Part shown: piece after piece, positions 53,943-64,000 of the stretch
Layout: each line of letters begins with the position of its first letter
How positions within the stretch are numbered: the stretch's first letter is position 1
Assembly (NCBI GenBank): GCA_025526995.1
Contig: JAHLKG010000018.1
Coordinates: 1 to 64,000 of the forward strand
Length of the DNA stretch: 64,000 nucleotides
Direction of reading: 5' to 3'
From: Powellomyces hirtus
Taxonomy: Eukaryota; Chytridiomycota; Chytridiomycetes; Spizellomycetales; Powellomycetaceae
Notes under the pieces: model-generated
Seen by the model: only the letters and a program-made list of their open reading frames with translations
Told to the model about the DNA's origin: nothing
Database searches by the model: none
Position numbers and translations under genes: made by a program

Positions 53943-56900
53943 ATGCGTTTGCGCCACATTAACCGCACCGCGACCTTGGCTTGGTCGCCCGGCCAACACG
54001 ATTCTCATGGCCCGCTGCTGGCCGCGGGAACCGTTGCTGGCGCCCTCGATGCCTCCTTCAGCGCTACCACTGAACTGGAGATCTTTGACCTCAACCTCAA
54101 CTCGAAATTCGGAACCCCCGGTTACAACAAGCTGAGGAAGATTGGGAGTGTCGCGTGTACCGCCAGGTATAGAAACCCCAGGCGTAGAAACAGAATGATC
54201 GCACAAACAGACTCTTTAACTCTATCCGTGTCTCTCGCGTATTTGGCAGATTCAATCGCTTGGCATGGGGCTCAATACCGGGCGACACCAGTCGACCGCT
54301 GGGCATACTGGCCAGCGGAATGGAGAATGGAGAGTTGAACCTGTGGAATCCCGCCGCAATTGTGGAGGGCAATGCGCAAAAGTCGATGCTCATGAGACAA
54401 GCGACTCACAGCGGACCTGTTCGCGGTCTGGACTTCAATTCTGTACAACCCAATCTGCTCGCCTCGGGTGCGAGTCAAGGAGAGGTGAGGATGGATTAAG
54501 AGAGAGAGCAGCGTCTGGAGTTGCATTCTCAACACAATGGGTGCCTCCCACGTTCTTTATAGATTTTCATTTGGGATCTCAATAATCCGGCAAAGCATTT
54601 CACGCCTGGTGCAAAATCGCAGCGTTTGGAGGACATCACTACCGTTGCATGGAACGAACACGCAGCCCACATCATTGCCACCGCCAGTAATAACGGCAAC
54701 ACCGTCATCTGGGATTTGCGGCAAAAACGGGAGCTTCTGACGCTGGTCCATCCCGGTGGACGAAAGCCCATCACATCCATTGCCTGGAATCCAGCGGTGG
54801 CGACACAGATTGTCACAGCATCGGATGACGACAACGCGCCAGGTCTGCTTATTTGGAACTTGCAGAATGCTGCTGCTCCTCAAATGGTACGTCGGATCGT
54901 TGTGCAATCAACATGTTTGCTCTTCATTTCTCTGATTATGGCGCGCCGCCAATTGAATCAAGGCGTTGCACGGTCACCAAAAAGGTGTGCTCTCCATGGC
55001 CTGGTGCCCAAAGGACTCGGATCTGTTGCTGTCCTGCGGGAAGGACAACTCTACCCTGGCCTGGAACCCGAATACTGGTGAAATGATTGGAGAACTTGCA
55101 CACACCAGCAACTGGTCCTTTGACGTGCAATGGTGTCCCCGGAACCCCGATTTGGTAGCAGTGTCGAGTTTCGATGGCAATCTTGCCGTGCATTCTCTGC
55201 AGTCATCTGGAGCCGATGAAGACGAAGTACCACCGACCCCCGTCCAAGTGCCTCACAGCGACGACCCCTTCTCGGCACAGAATCTCAACCCTACGCAACC
55301 ATACGTTTCCACCGCGTTTGCGCTCCGCCAGCCGCCGAAATGGCTACGTCGCCCCGTCGGCGCTACCTTTGGTTTCGGGGGAAAGCTCGTGACGTTTGAC
55401 CAGCAGTCGCGCAACGTGTTAGTCCGCACTGTCCCTACTGAGCTTGCTTTCGCACAGAGGGTAGACGAGTTGGAAGCTGTGATGGCGGATGACCAGATCC
55501 AATCGTTCAAGCAATTCTGTGAACGGAGATCGGTTGCGAACGATGAAGGCGATGCCGTGAACGACACCGATCGCGAGACGTGGAAGTTCATGAAGGTTAT
55601 GCTGGAGAGTGGCGCCAGAGAACAGGTGGTCGAGTATCTGGGACTCGATCGCAGTAACCTGGGCGGCGCCCGACTTGCGGGGCTCCTGCAGAAGCTGAAG
55701 CTTTCTGCTCAGACCAAACCAGAGGAGCTTGTTGAGCCGGCCAAGCCATCCGCGCCTGCTCCACCGATTGCCGACGCGTCCAAGGATGCAACCGTTCCCA
55801 ACGGTCTCGGCAACCTGTTCGGTGCATCACAGGTGGAGTTCCCCGACATTCCCCAGGCAGATGCACCACCGTCATACCAGCCGGTTCCCGTTTCCACCCG
55901 CAAGCCTGACCCGTTCTCGCTGTACCCGACAAAGCCAGGGCAGGATGCCGATATCGACATTCTCATCACCAAAGCCGTCATTTTGGGCGATTTTGAAGCT
56001 GCAGTGGATGTCGCACTGGGAGCTAACAGATTGTCCGATGCCATGATGTTGGCTGTGTCTGGCGGCTCTGATCTGCTTTTGCGAACGCAGCAAGAGTACT
56101 TCAGGCGCCAGAAGAAGGAGAAAACCTACATCCGGGTTCTGCAAAGCGTTGTTCAAGGGGACCTCACGGATATTGTGGAAAACGGCCACCTCGACGGGCC
56201 AGAAGGAGGTTGGAAGGACATCTTGGCTCTTATCTGCACATATGGCACAGCCGAAGAGTCTTCCGAACTGTTCTCCAAACTGGGCAAGCGATTGGAGGAA
56301 GCGGGTCCGAAGGTCGAGGCTCTCAAAGCGGGAGCTCCGCGCGAAAACAAAAAGTTTGCCGCCGTGCTGTGCTACCTGGCTGCGGGTGATCTCAAGAGGG
56401 TCGTTGACATCTGGGGCAAGAAGGAGATTGAAGAAGAGCACAAGCTGCTCAAAGGTGCTGGAGCTGCCAACAAGAAGGACGTCACCGCGCGCAGTTCGCA
56501 TATGGTTGCCTTGCAGAGCTTGATTGAGAAGGTCACCGTGTTCCGGAAAGCCATCGGTTTTGCGGACCCGGAGTTGAGAAACCCCTCCGGCTTCTTCCAG
56601 CTGGAAAGTTTGTACGACCACTATGCCGAGTACGCGGAATCCATCGCCAGCCAGGGCAAGCTGGACATGGCATGGACGATACTCGAACTCGTTCCCGAAG
56701 GTTTCCGCTGGAGCACCAAGCTAGAGGGCCATGGTCCTCCCCCGGGTACCGAAGACGCCATCGCGGTGCTAAGGAATAGGGTCTACCGCAGCGGCGGTCT
56801 GCGAAAGCAGGTTACTCAGCCTCCCGCGTTCCCGTATCACCTTGAGGACTATGTTGGTGCGCAACCACAGGTGCAAGCGCAATATCAGGACCCGCAGCAG

Positions 56901-58642
56901 CAACACCAGCCGGCGCAGGCATATCAGAGCCAGGCGAACAGCGCCTATCCTTACTATAACCAGACTACGCAGCAAGACCCGTGGGGCCAACAGAGTCAGG
57001 CAGCAACATACCCGGCTCAGCAGACTTACGGCGCAGTGCAATCCTCAACGCAGCAGTACCCGAGCACGTATGGGAATTATCAGACATCCGCTACTTCGCT
57101 ATACGATCAGGTTCAGCCGCCAACCTCGGCGTACCCGAGCGCGTTCGGCAGCAACATGGCTACGTCGTATGCTGCACCTCCTGCGCCCACTGGACCTACG
57201 TTCCAAAACACTGCTCCAGCAACGCACTTCAATGATCCGCCATTCGTGCCCCAGCACAGCCGCCTTGCCGCCAAACCCGCTCCGGTTGCCGCACCCATAA
57301 CCACTGCTTTGAACCCCGCCTTGGGTGTTCCTCCACCACAGACGGCGGCGTGGGGCGCGCAGAACCCGGCACGCTCCCCAACGCCTTTGGCTCCACCTCC
57401 CACAGGCTTTGCCCCAGGGTCAGCGTATGCTCCTGCAGCGCCAGCGCCCGCCTCAAGGATTCTGTCTCCACCGCCCATCAACACATTCGGCGGTAGCGAC
57501 TATGGAGGCGCGTATGGTCAGACACCAGCACAGGGCTTGCCATCCCAGTATCCCGGTCAGCAGCAGCAACCTGGCACGTTTGACCACTCGCAGCAGCAAT
57601 CAGTGCCGCATACGGTGACGAGGAGCACCTCGTTGACTCCTGCGCCGCCGCCGAAAACCCCGACCCCGCAGCGGCCTCCCTCCGCGGCTCCGGCATCTAA
57701 ATATCGTGAGTTGGATGAATTTGGGGTCACCACGTACCAAAGTTGTCACTGAATTTCTGATGTTGTTTTATTCCCCTCGCAGCACCCGGTGATCGATCGC
57801 ATATCCCTGCTGCCCACAAGCCCATCTATGATGGTCTGCAAAAGTACATGGCCATCTTAAAGAGCATGTCCACTGCGGTAAGTGTTGATACCACATAGCA
57901 CCTTGATGCCCGGTTGCGCGGTCGGAAATGTCTGACTTGAGAAACCTTGTCGCAGCCTCAGCAAAAGCGTATCTATGATGACTCGGAAAAGAGGATCAGC
58001 GTTCTCTACGATCAACTGAATGCTGAAGAGGTTCCTGCGGACGTTGTGGCGCAGATGTTGGAATTGGTCAAAGGTTGGTGTTGCCATGCACTTGGATGGG
58101 TCGGATGCTTTGAAGAGACTACTAACAGTATGTGTGCAGCACTGGAGGGCCACGATTACACTACGGCGAGCAGTATTCAGGTTGAATTGGTAACTACCCG
58201 GTTCGACGTGACCGGCAAGTGGATGCAGGTTGTCAAGAGGTTGATTGGCGTCGCGGAGAGCGCTGCAGCCGGGGTGGCTGCCCCGCAAGCGCAACAACAC
58301 CAGCAGCCCCCGCTTCCTCAGCAAGCGCAGCAACTTCCGCCGCCGCCTCAACAGCAGCAGCACGCCATGCCCCCGCCACCACCGCAAGGCAGTCACCCGC
58401 CGCAGCAGCAGCAGTATATGCAATACCAGCAACAACAGCAACACCATATGCATCAACAACAACAGCATCCCCACGCCCAGCATCAGCAACAGCACCCGCC
58501 ACAGCAACGCATGGCCCCACCGCCCATGCAGCAGCAGCATCAAATGCAAATGCCCCAGCAACCCCAGGCTCCACCGCCCATGCAACTGGGGCGGGCCCCA
58601 GGCGCCCCACCCGTGGGAGCCGGCTTTTTTAGGCAGTCGTGA
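53943..58642 (+). CDS. SEC31: COPII coat outer-layer protein Sec31
   Basis: Seven exons: 53943-54166, 54250-54484, 54563-54886, 54963-57705, 57783-57877, 57956-58073, 58140-58642; phases close to 1413 aa. Seen: N-terminal WD40 propeller with landmark strands (LAWGSIPGDTSRPLGILASG, GPVRGLDFNSVQPNLLASGA, IFIWDLNNP, TTVAWNEHAAHIIATASNNG, GVLSMAWCPKDSDLLLSCGK and WSFDVQWCPRNPDLVAVSSF); an alpha-solenoid (ILITKAVILGDFEAAVDVAL, EESSELFSKLGKRLEEAG); a Pro/Gln/Tyr-rich linker; and a C-terminal helical domain (KRISVLYDQLNAEEVPADVV, HDYTTASSIQVELVTTRFDV) followed by a Gln/Pro/His tract. Sec31 with Sec13 forms the outer cage of ER-exit vesicles. Intron 6 has a perfect TACTAAC branch site. Confidence 0.96.
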
Positions 58643-59185
58643 AAACCGACACCCGCCTTTCACCAGAAATGCGTTGCGGGACGGAGGAAGGTTTAGAGTA
58701 ACAGAGCCTTCCCGAACCCTCAAAGCTGTTTGGCATGCGCGCGGTGGTGTTGCACTCATTTTCTATTTGCCTCTTTCTTCTACTTTGGTACCCGTTGCTG
58801 GTTTTGTGCGGGTTTGAGTCTCGGGATTCCACATTCTCTTTCGGTATCCCAATCCTATCCGCTTTCTTTTCTGTTCTTGTTTTCTCTTTTTTTTCGCCTC
58901 TTGCTTTTTTTTCTTTCCCCCCTTTTCCCCCTCTTTCATACGATGCAAAAAGAATATGAATAAAACTAGGAAGTATAACGTATCCGTGTTTGGACCCATG
59001 TTGTTGCTGGTTGAGTGGAGTGCTTGCTCGTGCAGTAGTATATGAGTAGGATATATGCGCAATGGTATGTACAAACAACGTATGTTGACGTCGCCGGCCG
59101 GGGTGATCGCCCCACTGCTTTTGCCCTCCAAGGGTGCAGGTTCGCGAGCGCTATTCCATGTTTTCTCGAGTTACATGTTGCACCG
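58643..59185. other. convergent intergenic region
   Basis: 3' flanks of Sec31 (+) and LAMTOR3 (-); a T/C-rich stretch (58850-58940) lies after the Sec31 stop. No gene. Confidence 0.5.
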
Positions 59186-60148
59186 TCAGGCACGTCCCAC
59201 CACCACCGCATTGCCACTTCCCACCGCACCCGCGCCCGCGGTGCTCCGGGCCACAGCCTCGGCGACCATCTTCATCGGGTCTGCCAGATCCTTGCCAGCA
59301 GCCAACAAGACGCCTTGGAGGAACAAACAAACCCAAAAAAAAAAAAAATGAAACGTTAGCGCCATGTGTGTTTGGACTGTGTAATGATTGACGTAACATT
59401 TTTGTATTGCACCCCACCCACCTGGTGGGATATCCAGCGACGCGAGCAAGGTGAGTATCAGCGGCGGATGGGAGAATTGCACGATTTGGGTGGATGAGAA
59501 GGTGGAGATGATGGAGGTTGTGGTGCCGAGACCGAGTTTGCCGCACTAAATGTGTCATAGACGCAGAAAACAGCAAACAGAAGAGCAGGGGGGGGCGTGT
59601 GAGATGGTGCTTTTTTCAATTCCTCGTTTCTTTGCGGTGGATTAAGCGACATTGTGCGGTTCCCGCTTATCCGGATGAGGTTTAGAGGCAAGCTCCACGC
59701 GGCGTTACACACGGACCCCGCACAATGGAGAATGATACATTTTTAAAAAAAAAGGAAAATCCGTTACCTGCTCACACGCAACCGCAAAAGTTGCCGAGAA
59801 GGCCGGTTCGAGTATTCCGTCCTGCGAGTCCTTGTGCAGGGCTTTGGCGAGGATGACGCCGTCCCTGTCCGTGACCATGATTGCTTTGACGTGTTCTGTC
59901 CTGGGCAGAAAAAAGTAAAAGGAAAAGACAAAAAAAAGAAAAAACGAGACGTGAGGAAGGGGGACTGGGATATGACACCCGCTGTGGGTCTGTTTTTTTT
60001 TGCTGTACCGTACCTGGTCAGCATGGACTCGAGTAGGGCGTCCAGCTACGGCGGGGAGCGATAGAAGGAACAGGGACGGAGGTAAGAGGCGGTTATATGA
60101 AGAGTGGAACAGAGAGAAAGCGGGCTTTGTTATTCTTACCTCTGCCAT
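59186..60148 (-). CDS. Ragulator subunit LAMTOR3 (MP1)-like roadblock protein
   Basis: Five exons on the minus strand: 60148-60140, 60045-60014, 59900-59768, 59545-59422, 59313-59186; phases close to 141 aa. The first exon is nine bases (Met-Ala-Glu). Seen: MAELDALLESMLTR; TEHVKAIMVTDRDGVILAKA (the VTDRDG motif of MP1); GILEPAFSATFAVACEQ; KLGLGTTTSIISTFSSTQIV; QFSHPPLILTLLAS; and an acidic/Ala-rich end. This is the roadblock/LC7 fold of LAMTOR3, which with its partner LAMTOR2 anchors Rag GTPases and MAPK scaffolds on lysosome/vacuole membranes. It converges with Sec31. Confidence 0.9.
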
Positions 60149-60814
60149 CTTGGGAGTAGGAAATGGAGACTGCTCAAAGGTTAAAATGTCAAATGGCGGA
60201 CGAAGTTGACCAGCTGGTGAACGCGTAGCGATTTCGTCACACAATCACCTTCCGTCCTCGCTATTACCGTTTCCCACCACATCCATAAACTTTACCAGCA
60301 GATACCCTCTCTCCTCTCGGAACCACATCACACACTGCCGAGCTGATAATACATATACTACCCGGACCAAACCTGTTTGGGGTTTGTCTTGCTACCTGTC
60401 TTGCTTCACATCCCGCTTGCGTGCATCGCAATTGTCGTGACGTGAACATCGGCCATTTGTCATTTGCTGGGTACGTGAAGAAGACGGAGGCTTCTGCGGA
60501 CGGGGTTGTGAGGGGGGGGGGGCTTCAACGAGTGGGGAATGAGAATTAGCTTCAGGCCGGGTTGTTGGGGCCAGGGTTATGAATGAACATGTCTCGTGAT
60601 CTTGACTTCGGAGGGATCTGCACTGATCTGTGTCGACTGCCGTCCTAATACTCGGGCCTTACACAATATGGACGTCTTAGAGCATTTTAGTATCGTCCGC
60701 AAATACGAGCCCTTACTCATCCTCCCTGGTGCCTTATCCAGATAAAGTGTGCTGATCACATCAACTCCCACACTCAACGCCCGTCTTACTCGCACCCCTG
60801 TCACCACACCCACA
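60149..60814. other. intergenic
   Basis: Divergent region between LAMTOR3 and the small Pro-rich ORF. No gene is seen. Confidence 0.5.
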
Positions 60815-61096
60815 ATGTCTCACACAACCATCACATCCCCCATCCTCTCCCCACCACCATTCGCTCGACCATCGCAACACCCACTTGCCCCGCCACCGCC
60901 GTTTTCGTCTGCGCAGATACATCCAGCCTTCTGCGGGTACACCACTTCCGCCGCCACGCGCGCATCGGTTGCTCCGGGAAGCAGCAGAATATGTGATGTG
61001 AGGATTGTGCACCCGGCCTTTGCGGGGTATTCGGGTGGTGCGGGGGGGTATCTCCAGCAGCATTCGCCTCCCTTGGTGCGGAAACCGCGGCTGTAA
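60815..61096 (+). CDS. small Pro/Ser-rich protein with two HPAF.GY motifs
   Basis: 93-aa plus frame from the ATG at 60815 (the frame is open further, to 60749). Seen: low-complexity Pro-rich N-terminus (LSPPPFARPSQHPLAPPPPF), then two copies of the motif (I/V)HPAF(C/A)GY about 34 residues apart, and a short basic tail (VRKPRL). The upstream context CACACCCACAATG is reasonable. No family is recognised. The repeated motif argues for a real protein, but codon evidence alone is thin. Confidence 0.45.
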   Translation: MSHTTITSPILSPPPFARPSQHPLAPPPPFSSAQIHPAFCGYTTSAATRASVAPGSSRICDVRIVHPAFAGYSGGAGGYLQQHSPPLVRKPRL

Positions 61097-63134
61097 AGCG
61101 AGGAGTGGCGATGTTTGGCATAAAGGGGATATCACCCTTGCTCGTTTATTGCGAGATTGTGTGCGCTTCGACTCCAGACATACCCTCTACCCCCAGCCCC
61201 TTCGATATTCGCCGCGACCTCTTAATGCGACCGACTCCCGCCGCTGCGCTGCCGCGTTGCAGGCATATTGCCGGGTGCACCCCAATGTTGCGCGCGAGAT
61301 TCTCTGGACAATTCAACCACAATGGTATAAGATCGCACCATGCGGTCGCAGGAACCGAAAGCGAAGCGTATTACTTGACGACCTGGGCAAATGGCCGCTA
61401 GCTGGAGACGCAAAATTGCATAACCGTATCCAAAGAATACAACTCGGAATCGCTTCTTGACCGTGAGTCCATCAACAGACCCTGCAGGTCACGGTCGTAG
61501 ACGGAATGATACAGTTTTTTGCTACCAGACAAGTAGAATGCATGCGGCAGCCGGATTACAAGGAGTTGAAGGGTTTCATTGTTAATTGTCACTATCGACA
61601 TATTTAATAGGGATGCAATAAGCAACCTCACTGTATACTTCAGACTGGATGCCACAATGTGTGATGAATCCCAAAAAGACATTGCAACGTCTGTCATCTA
61701 CTGCAATCATAACATTATACTTTATTGTACTTCCTTGTACTTCCCTAACCCTAACCCTAAGTTGATTTGCATAATTTAGTAACAGTTATTATGACACTTC
61801 ATAGTACCTGTCAATCAACTCAATCAATTACAGACCATAGTTCTTCTCAAAACTCAACCACATATTGCATGAATGTGTCCAGGATACACTAATAAAGTTA
61901 AATTCATGTATGGAAACTTCTTTACAATGTATTGATTGAGTCTAATTGAGAGGGGGAAATCGCACCGGGGGGCGAGAAGGAACATCGTTACCGATGCGAT
62001 GCACTTGTCCTGCCATGTCACGCGAGTGCCGCAGCAACACGTCAACGGCTGGTTGGGGACCTCCGTTTACTCCACGTAGTGCAACAACCTGCCTATTCCA
62101 CAAAGAGTTTGGTTGCGAGCACGAGAATGATTCTCAAGCATACAAAATCAATGGATGTTGAATAACAAGTCCAAGTACGGATTCCCATTGGGATGCGATA
62201 TGGCATTCTTGTCAATCTTCTGTCCTGGTCAACGCATGCAGATAGAAATGCACAAGGATCCGACAGATGTGCGTGCCCAACAAGTGAATCTGTGCTCGAT
62301 GAATTGCAGTCCGAGTCTGCGCCGGGCATTCAATTGAGCTCCATTATGCGTTCTGCATAAGCGGTAACGAATCGAGCACATACTGTACATGTATTGTGGA
62401 ATCAATTCTGTTCGACCCCCAGATCCATTTTCCTACCTAATGGGCGGCAACAGCGTGGGGGGACTCTCGTCTCGGCAGTCTGCAAACACAGAGTCGAGTC
62501 ATCAAGGCGCCACATCCGCAACGCGTCGATGTCCTTGCGCGCTCACGCGTCGTTGCCCAAACTCCTTCATCACTGTGTGAATGTCGGAAGCGCCAAATGG
62601 ATGTGGGTTGGGATGGGTGTGCACGTAAAATGAACGTATCTTGCTTTCTCCCTCCGGCCCGTTGAGGGCATTTTATTCTTTATTGTTCGTAATGTCAGTG
62701 TAACAACCATGGACTTCACCGCCCACCCACCCATCACGAGACGGACACTGTTGCAGCTCACATCTCTCGGCACGGACTTTGAATGAATCATTGTTGCGGA
62801 ACCATTTTCCCGCTTTCGAGACACATCTCACACGATAGATATTCATGCAAGCCTGTTTATGTGGGGAAACATTCCCGCCCATTTATGCGGAAAGGAAATG
62901 AGCGTTCTTATAAATACGAGAGGCATTGCCGGTTTCTGCTGCTCCAGTTTTCCGCTCACATCACCCCACGATACACTTTCCGCTCATCACCCACGATACA
63001 CTCGGTTGATTAAGGACCAATACCGCACCCGGCCGACACCCACCGTCATCACTCTGCTCACCTAGGGACCTTTGCCCGCAACCCCGTTCCATCCTCCCAT
63101 CCTTCATCAGCGCGGCTGCACTTCATCAAGAACG
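61097..63134. other. long intergenic region with a telomere-type repeat; transporter promoter
   Basis: Two kilobases without a supported gene; 61450-62450 is AT-rich. A CCCTAA repeat (three units) is at 61743-61760. Confidence 0.5.
61743..61760 (+). repeat. interstitial telomere-type repeat (CCCTAA)x3
   Basis: Exactly three CCCTAA units, in AT-rich intergenic DNA. Confidence 0.85.
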
Positions 63135-63962
63135 ATGCAGTTCCCAAAGGTGTACAACACCTATTTCCTGGCCTTCGTGTCCACGATTGGTGGAATGTTG
63201 TTCGGTTTCGACATCTCGTCCATGTCCGCCATTGTCGGAACCAAGCAGTACGCCGACTTCTTCGACAACCCGTCCGATTTCGTGCAAGGTGCCATCGGAG
63301 CCGCCTTGGCAGGCGGGTCTGTCATTGGGTCCTTAATGGCCGGTCCCATGTCCGACAAATGGGGTCGTCGTGACAGTATCTTCATGGCCTGCATCTTCTG
63401 GGTTGTCGGTACTATTATCCAGATCTTCGTCACGGGCGTCCCTACCCTCATCATCGGTCGTGCCATCAACGGTATCTGCGTCGGTATCACCTCGTCCCAA
63501 GTTCCTGTGTACCTTGCCGAGATCGCCAAGAAGGAAAAGCGTGGGTCCATTATCGTCATTCAGCAACTGGCCATCGAGTGGGGTATCCTGATCATGTTCG
63601 GAATCGGACTCGGATGCAAGCACATTGAAGGCACAGCTTCGTTCCGAATTGCTTGGGGTACCCAGCTGATCCCCGCCGTCTTCCTCATGGTTGGTTTGCC
63701 CTTCCTTCCCAAATCTCCACGCTGGCTCGCCAAGGTTGGGCGCACAGAAGAAGCTATCGACACCCTCGCTCGGATCCAAGCCAACGGAAATAAGAACGAT
63801 CCTCTGGTCGTTGCCGAGTTCGAAAGCATTGCCACCGTGTTGGCAGCCGAACGCACCGCCGTCTCTGGATGGCGCCGATACATCAAGAATGGAATGTGGA
63901 GACGCACGTTCGCTGGTCTGTCCGTTCAAGCCTGGCAACAACTCTCGGGTGCTAACATCATG
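63135..63962 (+). CDS. MFS sugar transporter (hexose type), first exon; continues past the window
   Basis: 276 codons from the ATG at 63135 to a donor at 63963 (GTAATC). Seen: TM1 with GGMLFGFDISSMSAI (the GFD motif of sugar porters); GSLMAGPMSDKWGRRDSIF; GRAINGICVGITSSQVPVYL (the GR and PxYxxE-type region, here PVYLAEIA); FRIAWGTQLIPAVFLMVGLP; LPKSPRWL (the P-E-S-PR-type motif); and, at the exon end, QAWQQLSGANIM, corresponding to the QQxSGxN motif before TM7. These are the hallmarks of the fungal hexose/quinate-type sugar porter family (MFS 2.A.1.1). The second half lies outside the window. Confidence 0.93.
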
Positions 63963-64000
63963 GTAATCCATCACCATCGGCCTCTGTCCATTCGTCGCTC

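Noticed and set aside
1..64000. CRISPR arrays, rRNA genes, insertion sequences
   Set aside because: No regular repeat-spacer arrays, no rRNA-like stretches and no transposase frames were found; not expected for a fungal nuclear region of this kind.

Overview
The window reads as nuclear DNA of an intron-rich, GC-balanced fungus. The evidence is: many short GT..AG introns (roughly 45-135 nt, often with a CTAAC-like branch site); an ENA-type Na+/K+ efflux ATPase; fungal-style Sec31, ClC and GDP-mannose pyrophosphorylase genes; and interstitial TTAGGG repeats. The very high intron number (15 coding exons in the ClC gene, 14 in the receptor-like gene, a 6-nt internal exon in the pyrophosphorylase gene), a Ragulator LAMTOR3 homologue, and a receptor-like protein built on a bacterial-type binding domain all suggest an early-diverging, chytrid-like lineage. 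That placement is inference; no marker in the window proves it. Exon boundaries were worked out by hand from reading frames, splice signals and family conservation, and reading phases close in every multi-exon model given below unless stated.

Layout. 0-9 kb: 3' end of methionine aminopeptidase 1 (+), a large unknown membrane protein (-), a poorly coding stretch, then a secreted class C beta-lactamase-fold hydrolase (-) with a repeat array upstream. 9.8-20.4 kb: conserved genes. These are the ENA-type P-type ATPase (+), a possible small gene (-), mannose-1-phosphate guanylyltransferase (+), a ClC chloride channel/transporter (+) and a YFH7-like P-loop kinase (-). 21-25 kb: accessory region with three paralogous small ADP-ribosyltransferase-like genes, all on the minus strand. 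25.7-32.2 kb: universal stress protein (+), F-box-like protein (+), secreted Cu/Zn superoxide dismutase (-), mitochondrial DEAD-box helicase (+) and a secreted cysteine-rich unknown (-). 33.7-37.3 kb: a 14-exon receptor-like membrane protein with a SsuA/THI5-type substrate-binding ectodomain. 38.3-42.9 kb: fragmented coding locus, helical-repeat-like, possibly decaying. 43-47 kb: GC-rich, homopolymer-rich intergenic DNA. 47.1-49.8 kb: repeat protein with Sin3-PAH-like modules (-). 50.9-52.6 kb: DHA2-type MFS transporter with a one-base frame break (+). 53.9-58.6 kb: Sec31 (+). 59.2-60.1 kb: LAMTOR3 (-). 60.8 kb: small proline-rich ORF (+). 63.1 kb to the end: sugar transporter, first exon only (+).

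The genes do not form one pathway; this is an ordinary eukaryotic gene neighbourhood with accessory islands. The most novel items are the SBP/Cys-rich/multi-TM/coiled-coil receptor-like protein (33.7-37.3 kb) and the array of three ART-fold genes (21.2-24.7 kb). Next come the 6-nt microexon, the PAH-like repeat protein and the interstitial telomere-type repeats.
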